Assembly: GCF_000931465.1 (NCBI RefSeq)
Contig: NZ_CP010892.1
Span: 5,789,388 to 5,853,387 of the forward strand
Length of the DNA: 64,000 bases
Origin: Pseudomonas sp. MRSN 12121
GTDB taxonomy: Bacteria > Pseudomonadota > Gammaproteobacteria > Pseudomonadales > Pseudomonadaceae
Direction: 5' to 3'
The translations under genes were made by a program, and so were the position numbers. The stretch's first letter is position 1, and every line of letters begins with the position of its first letter. Below the pieces are notes generated by a model. It was not told where the DNA came from. It was given only the letters and a program-made list of their open reading frames with translations, and searched no databases. Below, piece by piece: positions 1 to 8,763 of this stretch.

Positions 1-1
1 C

Positions 2-247
2 CATGTACGCACCACCGCGGGTCATTACCTGCACTTCGACGTATTGACCCAGACCGACGACGCCGACCTCGCGCGCCAGTACGCCTTCGCCTGGCTGGGC
101 AGCCTGGGCATCCAGCAAGGCGATATCTCGCAGAACGAATGCCGCTTCTGCCACAGCCGGATCGGCGATCCGCTGGTCATGCAGGACATCGCCCGCCAGG
201 GTTATTTCATCCTGCCCCTGCAGGGCTTCGAGACCACGTCGAGGTGA
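2..247 (+). CDS. DUF2024 family protein (C-terminal part; start lies before the window)
   Basis: The reading frame is open from the first bases of the window, so the N-terminus is missing; a TTG at 44 is internal and need not be the start. The visible 81 residues include HYLHFDV, a helix with ARQYAFAWLGSLG and the CRFCHS motif, which I associate with the small uncharacterised DUF2024 family (about 85-90 aa). Only a few residues are therefore missing. The stop lies 3 nt before the rof start, so the two genes are probably co-transcribed and translationally linked. Function is unknown. Family call from memory of motifs, not a search. Confidence 0.75.
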   Translation, partial: HVRTTAGHYLHFDVLTQTDDADLARQYAFAWLGSLGIQQGDISQNECRFCHSRIGDPLVMQDIARQGYFILPLQGFETTSR

Positions 248-250
248 CCG

Positions 251-529
251 ATGAACGCCTATCGCCCCCTGCACTGCGACCTGCACGACTACCTGGAAAT
301 CGCCTGTATGCATGGCTATCGGCTGTGGGTGGAACGGACCGACGGCCGCGGCTTCGAGGCCGTCGCCAAGACCACCCGCACCCGCGCCGGCGGCGAGGAA
401 TTCCTCTGCCTGGAAAGCGCCGAAGGTTCGCTGGAAATACGCCTGGACCAGTTGCAGGCCATTACCCCGCAGGACGCCAACCGCAGCTTCGGACGCATCC
501 TGTTGAACGCGCCGGCTTGCCCGACCTGA
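251..529 (+). CDS. rof: Rho-binding antiterminator (Rof family)
   Basis: A 92-aa protein with the Rof pattern: YRPLHCDLHDYLEIACMHGY near the N-terminus, then a small beta-barrel with GEEFLCLE and IRLDQLQAI. Rof proteins bind Rho and inhibit Rho-dependent transcription termination (known for E. coli Rof/YaeO). The start ATG is preceded by GAGGTGA, which overlaps the 3' end of the DUF2024 gene, so expression is likely coupled. Length fits the family (80-95 aa). Function is inferred from family resemblance. Confidence 0.85.
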   Translation: MNAYRPLHCDLHDYLEIACMHGYRLWVERTDGRGFEAVAKTTRTRAGGEEFLCLESAEGSLEIRLDQLQAITPQDANRSFGRILLNAPACPT

Positions 530-553
530 CATGCCGGGTACTGGGCTAGGGGC

Positions 554-583
554 AAAAAAAAGCGCCGACATCACGGTCGGCGC
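554..583 (-). terminator. Rho-independent terminator of the Fsr-like gene
   Basis: The arms GCGCCGAC (562-569) and GTCGGCGC (576-583) are perfect complements, and an eight-A run at 554-561 becomes the U tract on the minus strand. It lies about 20 nt past the exporter stop codon at 605. It may also stop rof transcripts, but there is no T run in that direction. Confidence 0.9.
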
Positions 584-604
584 CCTTGTCCAGCGTCAGG
601 TCGG

Positions 605-1822
605 TCAGGCCTTGCGGGTGCGCGGCAGGAAGATCGCCAGCAGGCCGAACAGCGGCAGGAACGAGCACAGGAAGTACACGTACTCGATGCCGTGGATATC
701 GGCCAGATGGCCCAGCAGCGCCGCGCCGATGCCACCGAAACCGAACATCAGGCCGAAGAAGATCCCGGCGATCATGCCGACATTGCCCGGCACCAGTTCC
801 TGGGCGTAGACCACGATGGCCGAGAACGCCGACGCCAGGATGAAGCCGATCACCACGCTGAGCACGCTGGTCCAGAACAGGTCGACGTGGGGCAGCAGCA
901 GGGTGAACGGCGCCACGCCGAGGATCGAGAACCAGATCACCGCCTTGCGCCCGATCTTGTCGCCGATCGGCCCGCCGAAGAAGGTCCCGGCCGCCACCGC
1001 GCCGAGGAAGAGGAACAGGTGCAACTGCGAGCTGGCCACCGACAGGTCGAACTTCTCGATCAGGTAGAAGGTGAAGTAGCTGGTGAGGCTGGCCATGTAG
1101 AAATACTTGGAGAACACCAGCAGCCCCAGCACCACCAGGGCGCTGAGCACCCGCCCCCGGGACAGCCCGTGGGTCGCCGCCTGCCCCTGCTTGAGCTTGA
1201 ACAGCTTGAGGTGGCTGGCGTACCAGCGGCTGATGGCGTAGAGCAGCACCAGGGCGAAGACCGCGAACAGGCCCATCCACGCCACGTTGCCCTGGCCAAA
1301 GGGAACGATGATGGCCGCCGCCAACAGTGGACCGAAAGCGGTGCCGGCATTGCCGCCGACCTGGAAGCTCGATTGCGCCAGGCCGTAACGCCCGCCGGAG
1401 GCCAGCCGTGCCACGCGCGAGGCTTCCGGGTGGAAGGTCGAGGAACCGACGCCGATCAGCCCCGCCGCCAGCAGGATCAGGGCGAAGCTGCCGACCTGGG
1501 ACATCATCAGGATGCCGACCAGGGTACAGATCATGCCCAGCGGCAGCAGGTACGGCTTGGGATGACGATCGGTGTAATAGCCGACCCACGGCTGCAACAG
1601 CGAGGCGGTGAGCTGGAAGGTCAGGGTGATCAGGCCAACCTGGGTGAAGCTCAAGCCATAGTTGCTCTTGAGCATCGGATAGATCGCCGGCAGCACCGCC
1701 TGGATCAGGTCGTTGATCAAATGCGCCAGCGCCACCGCGCCGATGATGCGCAGTACCAGGGGGCTGCTTTGGGGAGGCGCGGGGGTCGCCACGGAGGCGT
1801 TCTGGACGTTGCTGATAGCCAT
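605..1822 (-). CDS. fsr: MFS exporter, fosmidomycin resistance (Fsr)-like
   Basis: A 405-aa integral membrane protein with about 12 hydrophobic segments. The N-terminus has AHLINDLIQAVLPAIYPMLK, and the loop YYTDRHPKPYLLP follows TM2-3; both are typical of the Fsr branch of the major facilitator superfamily. GSSTFHPEASRVAR is another Fsr-like stretch. These are drug/proton antiporters of the inner membrane; E. coli Fsr exports fosmidomycin. The actual substrate here is not knowable from sequence. The gene stands alone with its own terminator and faces the LysR gene behind it with a 150-bp gap. Confidence 0.8.
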   Translation of the reverse strand: MAISNVQNASVATPAPPQSSPLVLRIIGAVALAHLINDLIQAVLPAIYPMLKSNYGLSFTQVGLITLTFQLTASLLQPWVGYYTDRHPKPYLLPLGMICTLVGILMMSQVGSFALILLAAGLIGVGSSTFHPEASRVARLASGGRYGLAQSSFQVGGNAGTAFGPLLAAAIIVPFGQGNVAWMGLFAVFALVLLYAISRWYASHLKLFKLKQGQAATHGLSRGRVLSALVVLGLLVFSKYFYMASLTSYFTFYLIEKFDLSVASSQLHLFLFLGAVAAGTFFGGPIGDKIGRKAVIWFSILGVAPFTLLLPHVDLFWTSVLSVVIGFILASAFSAIVVYAQELVPGNVGMIAGIFFGLMFGFGGIGAALLGHLADIHGIEYVYFLCSFLPLFGLLAIFLPRTRKA

Positions 1823-1975
1823 GAAAAATTTCCGTACAGCAGGTGGGTGCGCAGTTGCAGGGCGACCAATGTGCCACTTTTTCCTGCGCCGAGGCTATCC
1901 CCTTAGCTTGCTAACGACCTCGCCAGGCCGACTATCGAACGCTTTCGCTTGCGCCTCCCGGGGCAGGCGCCGCCT

Positions 1976-2881
1976 TCACTCGGCGATCACCGCCTCGGGA
2001 AAGTCCGCTTCCAGCTCGGTCTTCAACCATTGGATAAACCACTGCACATCCGCCGACAACTCCGCCGACGGGGTCAGCACGCGATAGCTTTCCAGCTTCA
2101 CCTGAGCGTCCAGCACCCGCACCAGCCGGCCCGCCTTGAGTTCCTCGCGCACCAGCACCTCGTTGGCCAGGGCGATGCCCTGGCCGCTTTCGGCCACCGA
2201 CAGCGCATGGTCGTTGTTCACGTAGATCAGGTCGGAGCGCAGGTGGATATCCAGGCCATTGGCAGCGAACCACAGGTTCCACCATTCACCGTCGTCAAAG
2301 TGGATCAGCTCGTGCCGCACCAGGTCGGCCGGGGTGGCGATCGGGCCGATGTCGCGCAGGTGAGCCGGGGTGCAGATCGGAAACACCCGCGGGCAGATCA
2401 GCGTCGCGCGCGAGCCGGCGTATTGCCCGTCGAGGCCATAGGCGATGCCCAGGTCGGCGCTCCTGGCGTCCACTTCGGTGAAGGTCGAATTGGGCTCGAT
2501 GGCGAATTTCAGGCCAGGGCGCACATGGCGCAAGGCCTCCAGCCGCGGGGTCAGCCAGCGCTTGGCGAACCCCGGCACCACCATGATCCGCAACCAGCGC
2601 TCGGCGGCCTTGGGCTGTACTTCCTGGCCGGCCTCGACGATCAGTTGCAGCGCCGCGGCGATCTTGCGGTGGTACTTCTCCCCGGCCGGGGTGAGGGTGA
2701 CGCCGCGCGAAGTGCGCTCGAACAACGGCGTGCCCAGCCATTCCTCCAGCAGCTTGACGTGGCGGCCGATGGCCGGCTGGGTCACGTGCAAGGCTTTCGA
2801 GGCTTCGACATAGCTGCCCAGGCGGGCGGCGGCATCAAAGGCACGTACCGCGTTGAGCGGCGGCAAGCGGTGCTCGGCCAT
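1976..2881 (-). CDS. LysR-family transcriptional regulator (GcvA-like)
   Basis: 301 aa. The N-terminal winged helix (LPPLNAVRAFDAAARLGSY, then VTQPAIGRHVKLLEEWLG) is the GcvA/AmpR-type LysR DNA-binding domain; residues ~95-295 form the periplasmic-binding-like effector domain. It is divergent from the polyamine-type ABC operon at 3120, and a perfect inverted repeat lies between the two starts, so autorepression and control of the ABC/amidase operon are likely. The effector is unknown; a polyamine or an amide is a reasonable guess from the neighbours. Confidence 0.88.
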   Translation of the reverse strand: MAEHRLPPLNAVRAFDAAARLGSYVEASKALHVTQPAIGRHVKLLEEWLGTPLFERTSRGVTLTPAGEKYHRKIAAALQLIVEAGQEVQPKAAERWLRIMVVPGFAKRWLTPRLEALRHVRPGLKFAIEPNSTFTEVDARSADLGIAYGLDGQYAGSRATLICPRVFPICTPAHLRDIGPIATPADLVRHELIHFDDGEWWNLWFAANGLDIHLRSDLIYVNNDHALSVAESGQGIALANEVLVREELKAGRLVRVLDAQVKLESYRVLTPSAELSADVQWFIQWLKTELEADFPEAVIAE

Positions 2882-2902
2882 GGTCTGGGGACGCCCTTGC
2901 TA

Positions 2903-2931
2903 TTAAATTATTTAACAGCTGCTATGTTAAA
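2903..2931. promoter_or_regulatory. Overlapping palindromes, likely LysR operator
   Basis: TTTAACA (2911-2917), spacer GCTGCTA, TGTTAAA (2925-2931) is a perfect 7-7-7 inverted repeat. It overlaps a second perfect palindrome, TTAAAT-T-ATTTAA (2903-2915). Both lie 22-50 bp upstream of the LysR start and about 190 bp upstream of the ABC operon, in an AT-rich patch in GC-rich DNA. LysR sites have the T-N11-A architecture, which this fits. Confidence 0.7.
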
Positions 2932-3119
2932 ATTGAAGTTTCGCCCTCGCAACCCCTCACTGATAATCGCCCCCAGCAGAACAATAAAGAGCCCGCGATA
3001 CCGGCTCGCCGCACACCCGAATACATCTCGATCCTGCCCAGAAAAATAATATCCATGGCCTGGTCATGCCGCGTTTGCCAACGCGGTGCCACAGGCGATG
3101 GGGGAATCGGAGGTTACGC

Positions 3120-4238
3120 ATGAATGCCCTGCATTCGCTGCAAACGCTGGCTGTGTCCATTCGCGCCGTGCGCAAAGTCTACGGCGACCCGCACAGCGGA
3201 CCGGTGGCGCTGAAAAGCATCGATCTGGATATCCGCGACAACGAATTCTTCACCCTCCTGGGCCCGTCCGGCTGCGGCAAGACCACCTTGCTGCGGATGA
3301 TCGCCGGCTTCGAATTCCCGACCCAGGGCGAGATCCTGCTCTACGGCGAAAACATCGCCGACCGTCCGCCCTTCCAGCGCCCGGTCAATACGGTGTTCCA
3401 GCACTACGCCTTGTTCCCGCACATGAGCATCGCCGAGAACCTGGCCTTCGGCCTGGAATCCCGGCCGATGGGCCAGGTGCTGGGCAAGGCGCAGATCGCC
3501 GAACGGGTGCGCGAGATGCTCGCCCTGGTGCAGATGGAACGCTTCGCCACGCGCAAGCCGAGCCAACTGTCCGGCGGCCAGCAACAGCGGGTAGCCCTGG
3601 CCCGGGCCCTGGCGCCGCATCCCAAGGTGCTGCTGCTCGACGAACCGCTCTCGGCCCTGGACCTCAAGCTGCGCCAGGCCATGCGCGAGGAGCTGAAAAG
3701 CATCCAGGCGCGCACCGGCATCACCTTCATCTTCGTCACCCACGACCAGGAAGAAGCCCTGACCATGTCCGACCGCATCGCCGTGCTGTCGGAGGGCGAG
3801 GTGCAGCAGGTCGGCCGCCCGGAAGACATCTACGAACGCCCGCGCAACCGCTTCGTCGCCGACTTCATCGGCGAAACCAACTTCATCGACGCCAGCGTGA
3901 CCCGTGTCGAGGCCGGCCTCGCCTGGTTCGCCGGGCCCACCGGGCACCCGCTGCCGGCGCAACCGTGCAGCGAGTTGCAGGTGGGCGCGAGCGTGGCCTT
4001 GTCGGTCCGCCCGGAACGCCTGCACCTGGTGCCGCAAGGCAGCGAAGGCGCCCTGCCCTGCCGGATCGAGGCGCAGGTCTACCTGGGCACCGACCTGCAA
4101 TACCAGGTCAGCCTCGGCGACGGCTCGCGCCTCACGGTGCGCACGCCCAACAGCGTCGAGCAGAGCCAGCGCTTCCCGCTGGGCAGCCAGGCCGGCCTGC
4201 TGTTCGACCGCGGCAGCGCCAGCGTCCTGCTGGATTGA
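3120..4238 (+). CDS. ABC transporter ATPase, spermidine/putrescine type (PotA-like)
   Basis: 372 aa from the ATG at 3120, which is preceded by CGGAGG; an in-frame start at 3066 would lack this. Walker A is GPSGCGKTT, the signature is LSGGQQQRVALARALA, Walker B is VLLLDEPLSALD, and the switch His is in FVTHDQEEALTMSD. The C-terminal TOBE domain (SVRPERLHLVP) is typical of the PotA/PotG group. It energises import by the two permeases that follow. First gene of a probable five-gene operon (ATPase, two permeases, binding protein, amidase). Confidence 0.92.
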   Translation: MNALHSLQTLAVSIRAVRKVYGDPHSGPVALKSIDLDIRDNEFFTLLGPSGCGKTTLLRMIAGFEFPTQGEILLYGENIADRPPFQRPVNTVFQHYALFPHMSIAENLAFGLESRPMGQVLGKAQIAERVREMLALVQMERFATRKPSQLSGGQQQRVALARALAPHPKVLLLDEPLSALDLKLRQAMREELKSIQARTGITFIFVTHDQEEALTMSDRIAVLSEGEVQQVGRPEDIYERPRNRFVADFIGETNFIDASVTRVEAGLAWFAGPTGHPLPAQPCSELQVGASVALSVRPERLHLVPQGSEGALPCRIEAQVYLGTDLQYQVSLGDGSRLTVRTPNSVEQSQRFPLGSQAGLLFDRGSASVLLD

Positions 4239-4253
4239 GCACGAGGGTTCGTC

Positions 4254-5174
4254 ATGCACACATCATCGCTCTCCTCCACCCTGGAACGGCGCAAGGCCCT
4301 GCACAACTTCCTCGGCGTCAGCCCGGCGCTGCTGGCCATCGCGCTGTTCCTGGTGGTGCCGATCCTGATCGTCATCGGCTATTCGCTGATGCAGGCCAAC
4401 CCCTACGGCGGGGTCGACCGCATTTTCAGCAGCGACGCCTACACCGCCCTGTTGTTCGAGCGCCAGCTGGACGACAGCCTGGTCTTCACCGACTCCTACC
4501 TGATCATCGCCCTGCGCTCGATCGGCATCGCCGGCCTGACCACGCTCATCACCCTGCTGATCGGTTTCCCGGTGGCGGTGTGGCTGGCCATGCAGCCGCC
4601 GCAGCGGCGCGGCCTGCTGATCTTCCTGATCACCGTGCCGTTCTGGGCCAACCTGCTGATCCGCACCTACGCCTGGATCCTGCTGCTGCGCAGCAGCGGC
4701 GTGATCAACAATGGCCTGCTGGACCTGGGGCTGATCCACGAGCCGCTGCAAATGCTCTATACCGATGGCGCGGTGCTGCTGGGGCTGGTCTATACCTACG
4801 CGCCCTTCGTGGTCCTGCCGATCTACGCAACCCTGGAAAAAATGGACACCCGCCTGCTGGAGGCCGCCCAGGACCTGTACGCCGGGCGCATCCGCACCTT
4901 GCGCAAGGTGGTGCTGCCCATCGCCCGGCCGGGCATCCTGGCCGGCGCCATCCTCACTTTCGTGCCCTGCCTGGGCGCGATGATCGCCCCCGAGCTGCTG
5001 GGCGGCGGCACCCGGATGATGCTCGGCAACCTGATTTTCCGGCAGTTCAGCGATGCGCGTAACTGGCCATTCGGCGCCGCCCTGTCGCTGGTGCTGATGG
5101 CGGCGGTGATGCTGGTGCTGATCCTTTATGCGCTGCGCGCCCAGCGCCAGCGCACTGCCCAGGGAGGTGTGTGA
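4254..5174 (+). CDS. ABC transporter permease 1 (PotB-like)
   Basis: 306 aa with about six membrane segments and the permease EAA loop, here EAAQDLYAGRIRTLRKVVLP. It forms the inner-membrane channel with the next gene. It starts 15 nt after the ATPase stop with GAGGG upstream, and its stop (TGA 5172-5174) overlaps the next ATG by one base, indicating translational coupling. PotB/PotH-type by length and order. Substrate is inferred to be a polyamine or similar cation, but not certain. Confidence 0.92.
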   Translation: MHTSSLSSTLERRKALHNFLGVSPALLAIALFLVVPILIVIGYSLMQANPYGGVDRIFSSDAYTALLFERQLDDSLVFTDSYLIIALRSIGIAGLTTLITLLIGFPVAVWLAMQPPQRRGLLIFLITVPFWANLLIRTYAWILLLRSSGVINNGLLDLGLIHEPLQMLYTDGAVLLGLVYTYAPFVVLPIYATLEKMDTRLLEAAQDLYAGRIRTLRKVVLPIARPGILAGAILTFVPCLGAMIAPELLGGGTRMMLGNLIFRQFSDARNWPFGAALSLVLMAAVMLVLILYALRAQRQRTAQGGV

Positions 5175-5980
5175 TGCGACGCCTGTTCAAGCGAAACGGC
5201 CTCGGCGTACAGGACTTTCCCGGCTTCGGCGGCTTCAGTTTCCTGTTCTACCTGTACCTCTACGCGCCGATCCTGGTGCTGGTGGTGTTCTCGTTCAACG
5301 CCAACCAGTCGGCCACGGTCTGGAGCGGTTTCAGCCTCGACTGGTACCGCGCGGCGTTCGCCAACCAGGCGCTGCGTTCGGCGGCCGGCAACAGCCTGCT
5401 GATCGCCGTGTGCGCCAGCATGATCGCCACCGCCATCGCCACCCTGGCGGCGCTGGGCACTTCCCGCGGCGCCAGGTTCAAGGGCCTGCAACTGTCCATG
5501 GGGGCGATCATGCTGCCGCTGGTGCTACCGGAAATCGTGGTCGGCGTGGCCACCCTGGCGCTGTTCTCCACCCTGGGCCTGTCCCTGGGCTACGGCAACC
5601 TGATCATCGCCCACACGGTGTTCTGCATCCCGTTCGCCTACCTGCCGATCCGCGCACGACTCAACGACATGGACCTGTCCCTGGAACAGGCCGCCGCCGA
5701 CCTCTACTGCGGCCCGTGGCGCACCTTGCGCAAGGTCACCCTGCCGCTGCTGATGCCGGGCATCGTCTCCGGGCTGATGCTGGCCTTCATCGTCTCGCTG
5801 GATAACTTCGTGATCTCGATGATGGTCTCCCAGGCCGGCACCACCACCTTGCCGATCTTCATCTTCGGCCTGTTGCGCATGGGCGTGACACCCGACGTCA
5901 ACGCCGTCTCGACCCTGATCCTGGGCGTCTCGGTGCTGTTCGTCAGCCTCTCTTACCTGCTGGGCAAGAAACACGCTTGA
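5174..5980 (+). CDS. ABC transporter permease 2 (PotC-like)
   Basis: 268 aa with six hydrophobic segments and an EAA-type loop (EQAAADLYCGPWRTLRKVTLP). I chose ATG at 5174 because GGGAGGTG lies at the ideal distance and the TGATG arrangement couples it to permease 1; a GTG one codon earlier is possible. The SLDNFVISMMVS stretch is characteristic of PotC/PotI permeases. It pairs with PotB-like permease 1. Confidence 0.92.
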   Translation: MRRLFKRNGLGVQDFPGFGGFSFLFYLYLYAPILVLVVFSFNANQSATVWSGFSLDWYRAAFANQALRSAAGNSLLIAVCASMIATAIATLAALGTSRGARFKGLQLSMGAIMLPLVLPEIVVGVATLALFSTLGLSLGYGNLIIAHTVFCIPFAYLPIRARLNDMDLSLEQAAADLYCGPWRTLRKVTLPLLMPGIVSGLMLAFIVSLDNFVISMMVSQAGTTTLPIFIFGLLRMGVTPDVNAVSTLILGVSVLFVSLSYLLGKKHA

Positions 5981-6007
5981 ACCTTCCACTGACCTTGGGG
6001 AAATGAC

Positions 6008-7042
6008 ATGAGCAAGTTGATCGCAAGCCTCGGCACCTCGTTGCTGCTGAGCCTGCCACTGGGCGTGCACGCCGCCGAGAAACTCAACGTGGTGAGCTGG
6101 AGCGGCTACTTCTCGCCGCAAATCCTCGCCAAGTTCCAGAAGCAGACCGGCATCGAGGTCACAGTGGATTCCTACGATTCCAACGAGACCCTGCTGGCCA
6201 AGCTGAAACAGGGCGGCACCGGCTACGACGTGGCGATTCCGTCGCACCAGTTCATCCCGATCCTGATCAAGGAACAATTGCTGGAGCGTTTCGACCCGGT
6301 CAACGAACCCTATTACGCCGGCCTCGCCGACAACCTGAAAAAGCCCACCTGGGACCCCGAAGGCGCCTACTCCGTGCCCTTCATCTGGGGCACCACCAGC
6401 GTGGTGCTCGACACCCAGCGCTACCAGGGCCCGGCCGACAGCTACAAGGTGCTCTACGAGCCGCCGGCCGAACTGCAGGGCCGGATCAACATGTTCGACT
6501 CGGTCAGCGACGTGATCGACATGGCCAGCCTGTACCTGGACATCCCGCTGTGCAGCGAAGACCCCAAGCAGATGCAACAGGTGCTGGCGCTGCTCAAGGC
6601 GCAGAAACCTTTCGTCAAGACCTACAGCTCCAAGGCCGGCTCGATCCGCGAGAACCTGGCCTCGGGCGAGATCGACATGTCGATGTTCTGGGGCGGCTCG
6701 TCGATGCGTGCCCGGGAGATGAAACCCAGCCTGAAATACCTCTACCCCAAGGAGGGCGTGCTGGCCTGGGTCGACAATATGGTCATCCCCAAGGGCAGCC
6801 GCAACCCGGCGAACGCCAGGGCCTTCATCGCCTTCCTCAGCCAGCCTGAAAACGCTGCGATGACCCAGAATTTCCTCAAGCACCAGAGCCCGGTCAAGGG
6901 TGTGGAGCCCTTCCTCGACGCCGGCCTCAAGGACGCGCCCGAACTGCACATTCCCGAAGGCACCAAGGTGGTGTTCAGCCAGACCTGCGGCGAAGGCGCG
7001 ATCCGCCTCGCCGACCGCCTGTGGACCAACCTGATGCGTTGA
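6008..7042 (+). CDS. Periplasmic polyamine-type substrate-binding protein (PotD/PotF-like)
   Basis: 344 aa with a Sec signal peptide (cleavage near GVHAAEK) and a type II binding fold. LNVVSWSGYFSPQILAKF and DSYDSNETLLAKLK match the first lobe of PotD/PotF proteins, and YDVAIPSHQFIPILI forms part of the ligand cleft. It delivers substrate to the two permeases. A hairpin with weak T tract follows, suggesting partial termination before the amidase gene. Spermidine, putrescine or a related amide-bearing compound is the likely ligand class. Confidence 0.9.
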   Translation: MSKLIASLGTSLLLSLPLGVHAAEKLNVVSWSGYFSPQILAKFQKQTGIEVTVDSYDSNETLLAKLKQGGTGYDVAIPSHQFIPILIKEQLLERFDPVNEPYYAGLADNLKKPTWDPEGAYSVPFIWGTTSVVLDTQRYQGPADSYKVLYEPPAELQGRINMFDSVSDVIDMASLYLDIPLCSEDPKQMQQVLALLKAQKPFVKTYSSKAGSIRENLASGEIDMSMFWGGSSMRAREMKPSLKYLYPKEGVLAWVDNMVIPKGSRNPANARAFIAFLSQPENAAMTQNFLKHQSPVKGVEPFLDAGLKDAPELHIPEGTKVVFSQTCGEGAIRLADRLWTNLMR

Positions 7043-7050
7043 CCCCTGCC

Positions 7051-7078
7051 GCCCCGCCCGCGCGGCGGGGCGTTTCTC
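7051..7078 (+). terminator. GC-rich hairpin after the binding-protein gene
   Basis: GCCCCGCC (7051-7058) pairs with GGCGGGGC (7064-7071), followed by GTTTCTCC. The T tract is weak, so it is probably an attenuator or mRNA-stabilising hairpin. It could make the transporter mRNA more abundant than that of the amidase. Confidence 0.6.
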
Positions 7079-7103
7079 CAGCCGTTTGAAAGGCCGCCCT
7101 GCC

Positions 7104-8558
7104 ATGACTTCCAACCCCCTCAGCGAACTGGTCCTGCTGCAGGCCCATGAACTCGCCGAACGCATTCGCCTGCGCCACGTCTCCTGCCGCGAGGTGATGC
7201 AGGCCTACCTGGCCCATATCGAGCACTTCAACCCCCGGGTCAACGCGCTGATCAGCCTGCAACCGGCCGAACAACTGCTGGCCCAGGCCGACGCGCGCGA
7301 CGCCGAACTGGCCCGCGGGCACTACCGCGGCTGGATGCACGGCCTGCCCCATGCGATCAAGGACCTGTCCCTGACCCAGGGCATCCGCACCACCCTCGGC
7401 TCGCCGCTGTACAAGGACTTCGTGCCCGCCCGCGACGGCATCATGGTCGAGCGGATCAAGGCCGCCGGGGCCATCCTCATCGGCAAGACCAACACCCCGG
7501 AGTTCGGCCTCGGCTCGCAAAGCTACAACCCGCTGTTCGGTGCCACCGCCTGCGCCTTCGACGCCGCCAAGACCGCCGGCGGCAGCAGCGGTGGCGCCGC
7601 CGCGGCGCTGGCCATGCACCTGGTGCCGGTGGCCGACGGCAGCGACATGATGGGCTCGCTGCGCAACCCGGCGGCGTTCAACAACGTCATCGGCTTGCGC
7701 CCGTCCCAGGGCCGCGTGCCCTTCGACGACAGCAGCGACCTGTTCTTCGACCAGCTGGGCTACGAAGGCCCCATGGGCCGCAGCGTGCGCGACACCGCGC
7801 TGCTGCTGTCGGTACAGGCCGGTGCCGATGCCCGGGCGCCGCTGTCGATCGCCGAGTCCGGCGCCGCCTTCGCTGCCCCGCTGGAGCGCGACTTCAAGGG
7901 CACCCGGCTGGGCTGGCTGGGGAATTTCAACGGCTACCTGCCGATGGAGCCGGGCCTGCTCGCCCTGTGCGAGAAAACCTTCGCCGACTTCGAAAGCCTG
8001 GGCTGCCATGTCGAAGCGGTACAACCCGATTTCGCCATGCCGCAACTGTGGGACTGCTGGCGCACCCTGCGCCACTGGATGGTCGCCGGCGCCCTGGGCG
8101 CGGCCTACGCCGACCCGCAAAAACGCGCGCTGTTGAAACCGGAGGCCTGCTGGGAGGTGGAAAACGGCCTGAAGCTGTCGGCCGCCGAGGTGTTCGCCGC
8201 CTCGGCGCTGCGCAGCGACTGGTACCGGGCCATTTCCCGGCTGTTCGAGAGGTTCGACTACCTGCTGCTGCCCAGTGCCCAGGTCTTTCCTTTCGACAAG
8301 ACCCTGGCCTGGCCCGGCGCCATCGACGGCGTGGCGATGGACACTTATCACCGCTGGATGGAAGTGGTGATCCCCGGCACCCTGTCCGGCTGCCCGGTGG
8401 CCAGCGTCCAGGCCGGCTTCAATAAAGACGGGCTGCCCATGGGGCTGCAGATCATCGGCAAACACCAGGCCGACTTCGCCGTCCTGCAACTGGCCCACGC
8501 CTACGAACAGGCCAGCCGCTGGTTCCAGCGTTGCCCATCGCCGCTGCTACAGGAGTGA
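7104..8558 (+). CDS. Amidase (amidase-signature family)
   Basis: 484 aa from ATG 7104 (GAAAGG upstream). The Ser-cisSer-Lys catalytic triad is visible as Lys86 (HAIKDLS), Ser161 (GGSSGG) and Ser185 (GSDMMGSLRNPA). The spacings of 75 and 24 residues are exactly those of fatty-acid amide hydrolase (142/217/241). The enzyme hydrolyses an amide to acid plus ammonia or amine. The usual GSDxGGS is GSDMMGS here. No signal peptide, so cytoplasmic. Its position after a polyamine-type importer suggests that it processes the imported substrate, for example an acylated polyamine; this is inference. Confidence 0.88.
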   Translation: MTSNPLSELVLLQAHELAERIRLRHVSCREVMQAYLAHIEHFNPRVNALISLQPAEQLLAQADARDAELARGHYRGWMHGLPHAIKDLSLTQGIRTTLGSPLYKDFVPARDGIMVERIKAAGAILIGKTNTPEFGLGSQSYNPLFGATACAFDAAKTAGGSSGGAAAALAMHLVPVADGSDMMGSLRNPAAFNNVIGLRPSQGRVPFDDSSDLFFDQLGYEGPMGRSVRDTALLLSVQAGADARAPLSIAESGAAFAAPLERDFKGTRLGWLGNFNGYLPMEPGLLALCEKTFADFESLGCHVEAVQPDFAMPQLWDCWRTLRHWMVAGALGAAYADPQKRALLKPEACWEVENGLKLSAAEVFAASALRSDWYRAISRLFERFDYLLLPSAQVFPFDKTLAWPGAIDGVAMDTYHRWMEVVIPGTLSGCPVASVQAGFNKDGLPMGLQIIGKHQADFAVLQLAHAYEQASRWFQRCPSPLLQE

Positions 8559-8605
8559 ATTGGATAAACGGTTGATAGCGTAGGTAATTTTTTTATAAAA
8601 AGCGC

Positions 8606-8634
8606 TTGACGCCTTACCGTTCTACGCGAATAAT
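8606..8634 (+). promoter_or_regulatory. Sigma-70 promoter of tRNA-Met
   Basis: TTGACG (8606-8611), 17-bp spacer, AATAAT (8629-8634); transcription would begin about 8641, five bases before the tRNA. The downstream GCGCGCC is GC-rich as expected of a stringent discriminator. Confidence 0.75.
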
Positions 8635-8645
8635 GCGCGCCACTT

Positions 8646-8722
8646 GGCTACATAGCTCAGTTGGTTAGAGCATAGCATTCATAATGCTGGGGTCCGGGGT
8701 TCAAGTCCCTGTGTAGCCACCA
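8646..8722 (+). tRNA. tRNA-Met (CAT), elongator type
   Basis: The 77-nt cloverleaf has acceptor GGCTACA/TGTAGCC, D arm GCTC/GAGC, anticodon stem TAGCA/TGCTG with loop TTCATAA (anticodon CAT at 8680-8682), T arm with GTTCAAGT, and encoded ACCA. The acceptor starts with a paired G1-C72, unlike initiator tRNA, so it is an elongator Met (a TilS-modified Ile tRNA with CAT anticodon is the other possibility). It is a single-gene unit with its own promoter and terminator. Confidence 0.95.
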
Positions 8723-8729
8723 AGTACTG

Positions 8730-8763
8730 AAAACGGCTTACCGCAAGGTAAGCCGTTTTTTTA
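8730..8763. terminator. Strong bidirectional terminator between tRNA-Met and the DMT gene
   Basis: AAAACGGCTTACC (8730-8742), loop GCAA, GGTAAGCCGTTTT (8747-8759), then more T. The stem is 13 bp, with A's on one side and T's on the other, so it serves both strands. The stop codon of the minus-strand transporter (8761-8763) lies in the T run. Confidence 0.92.
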
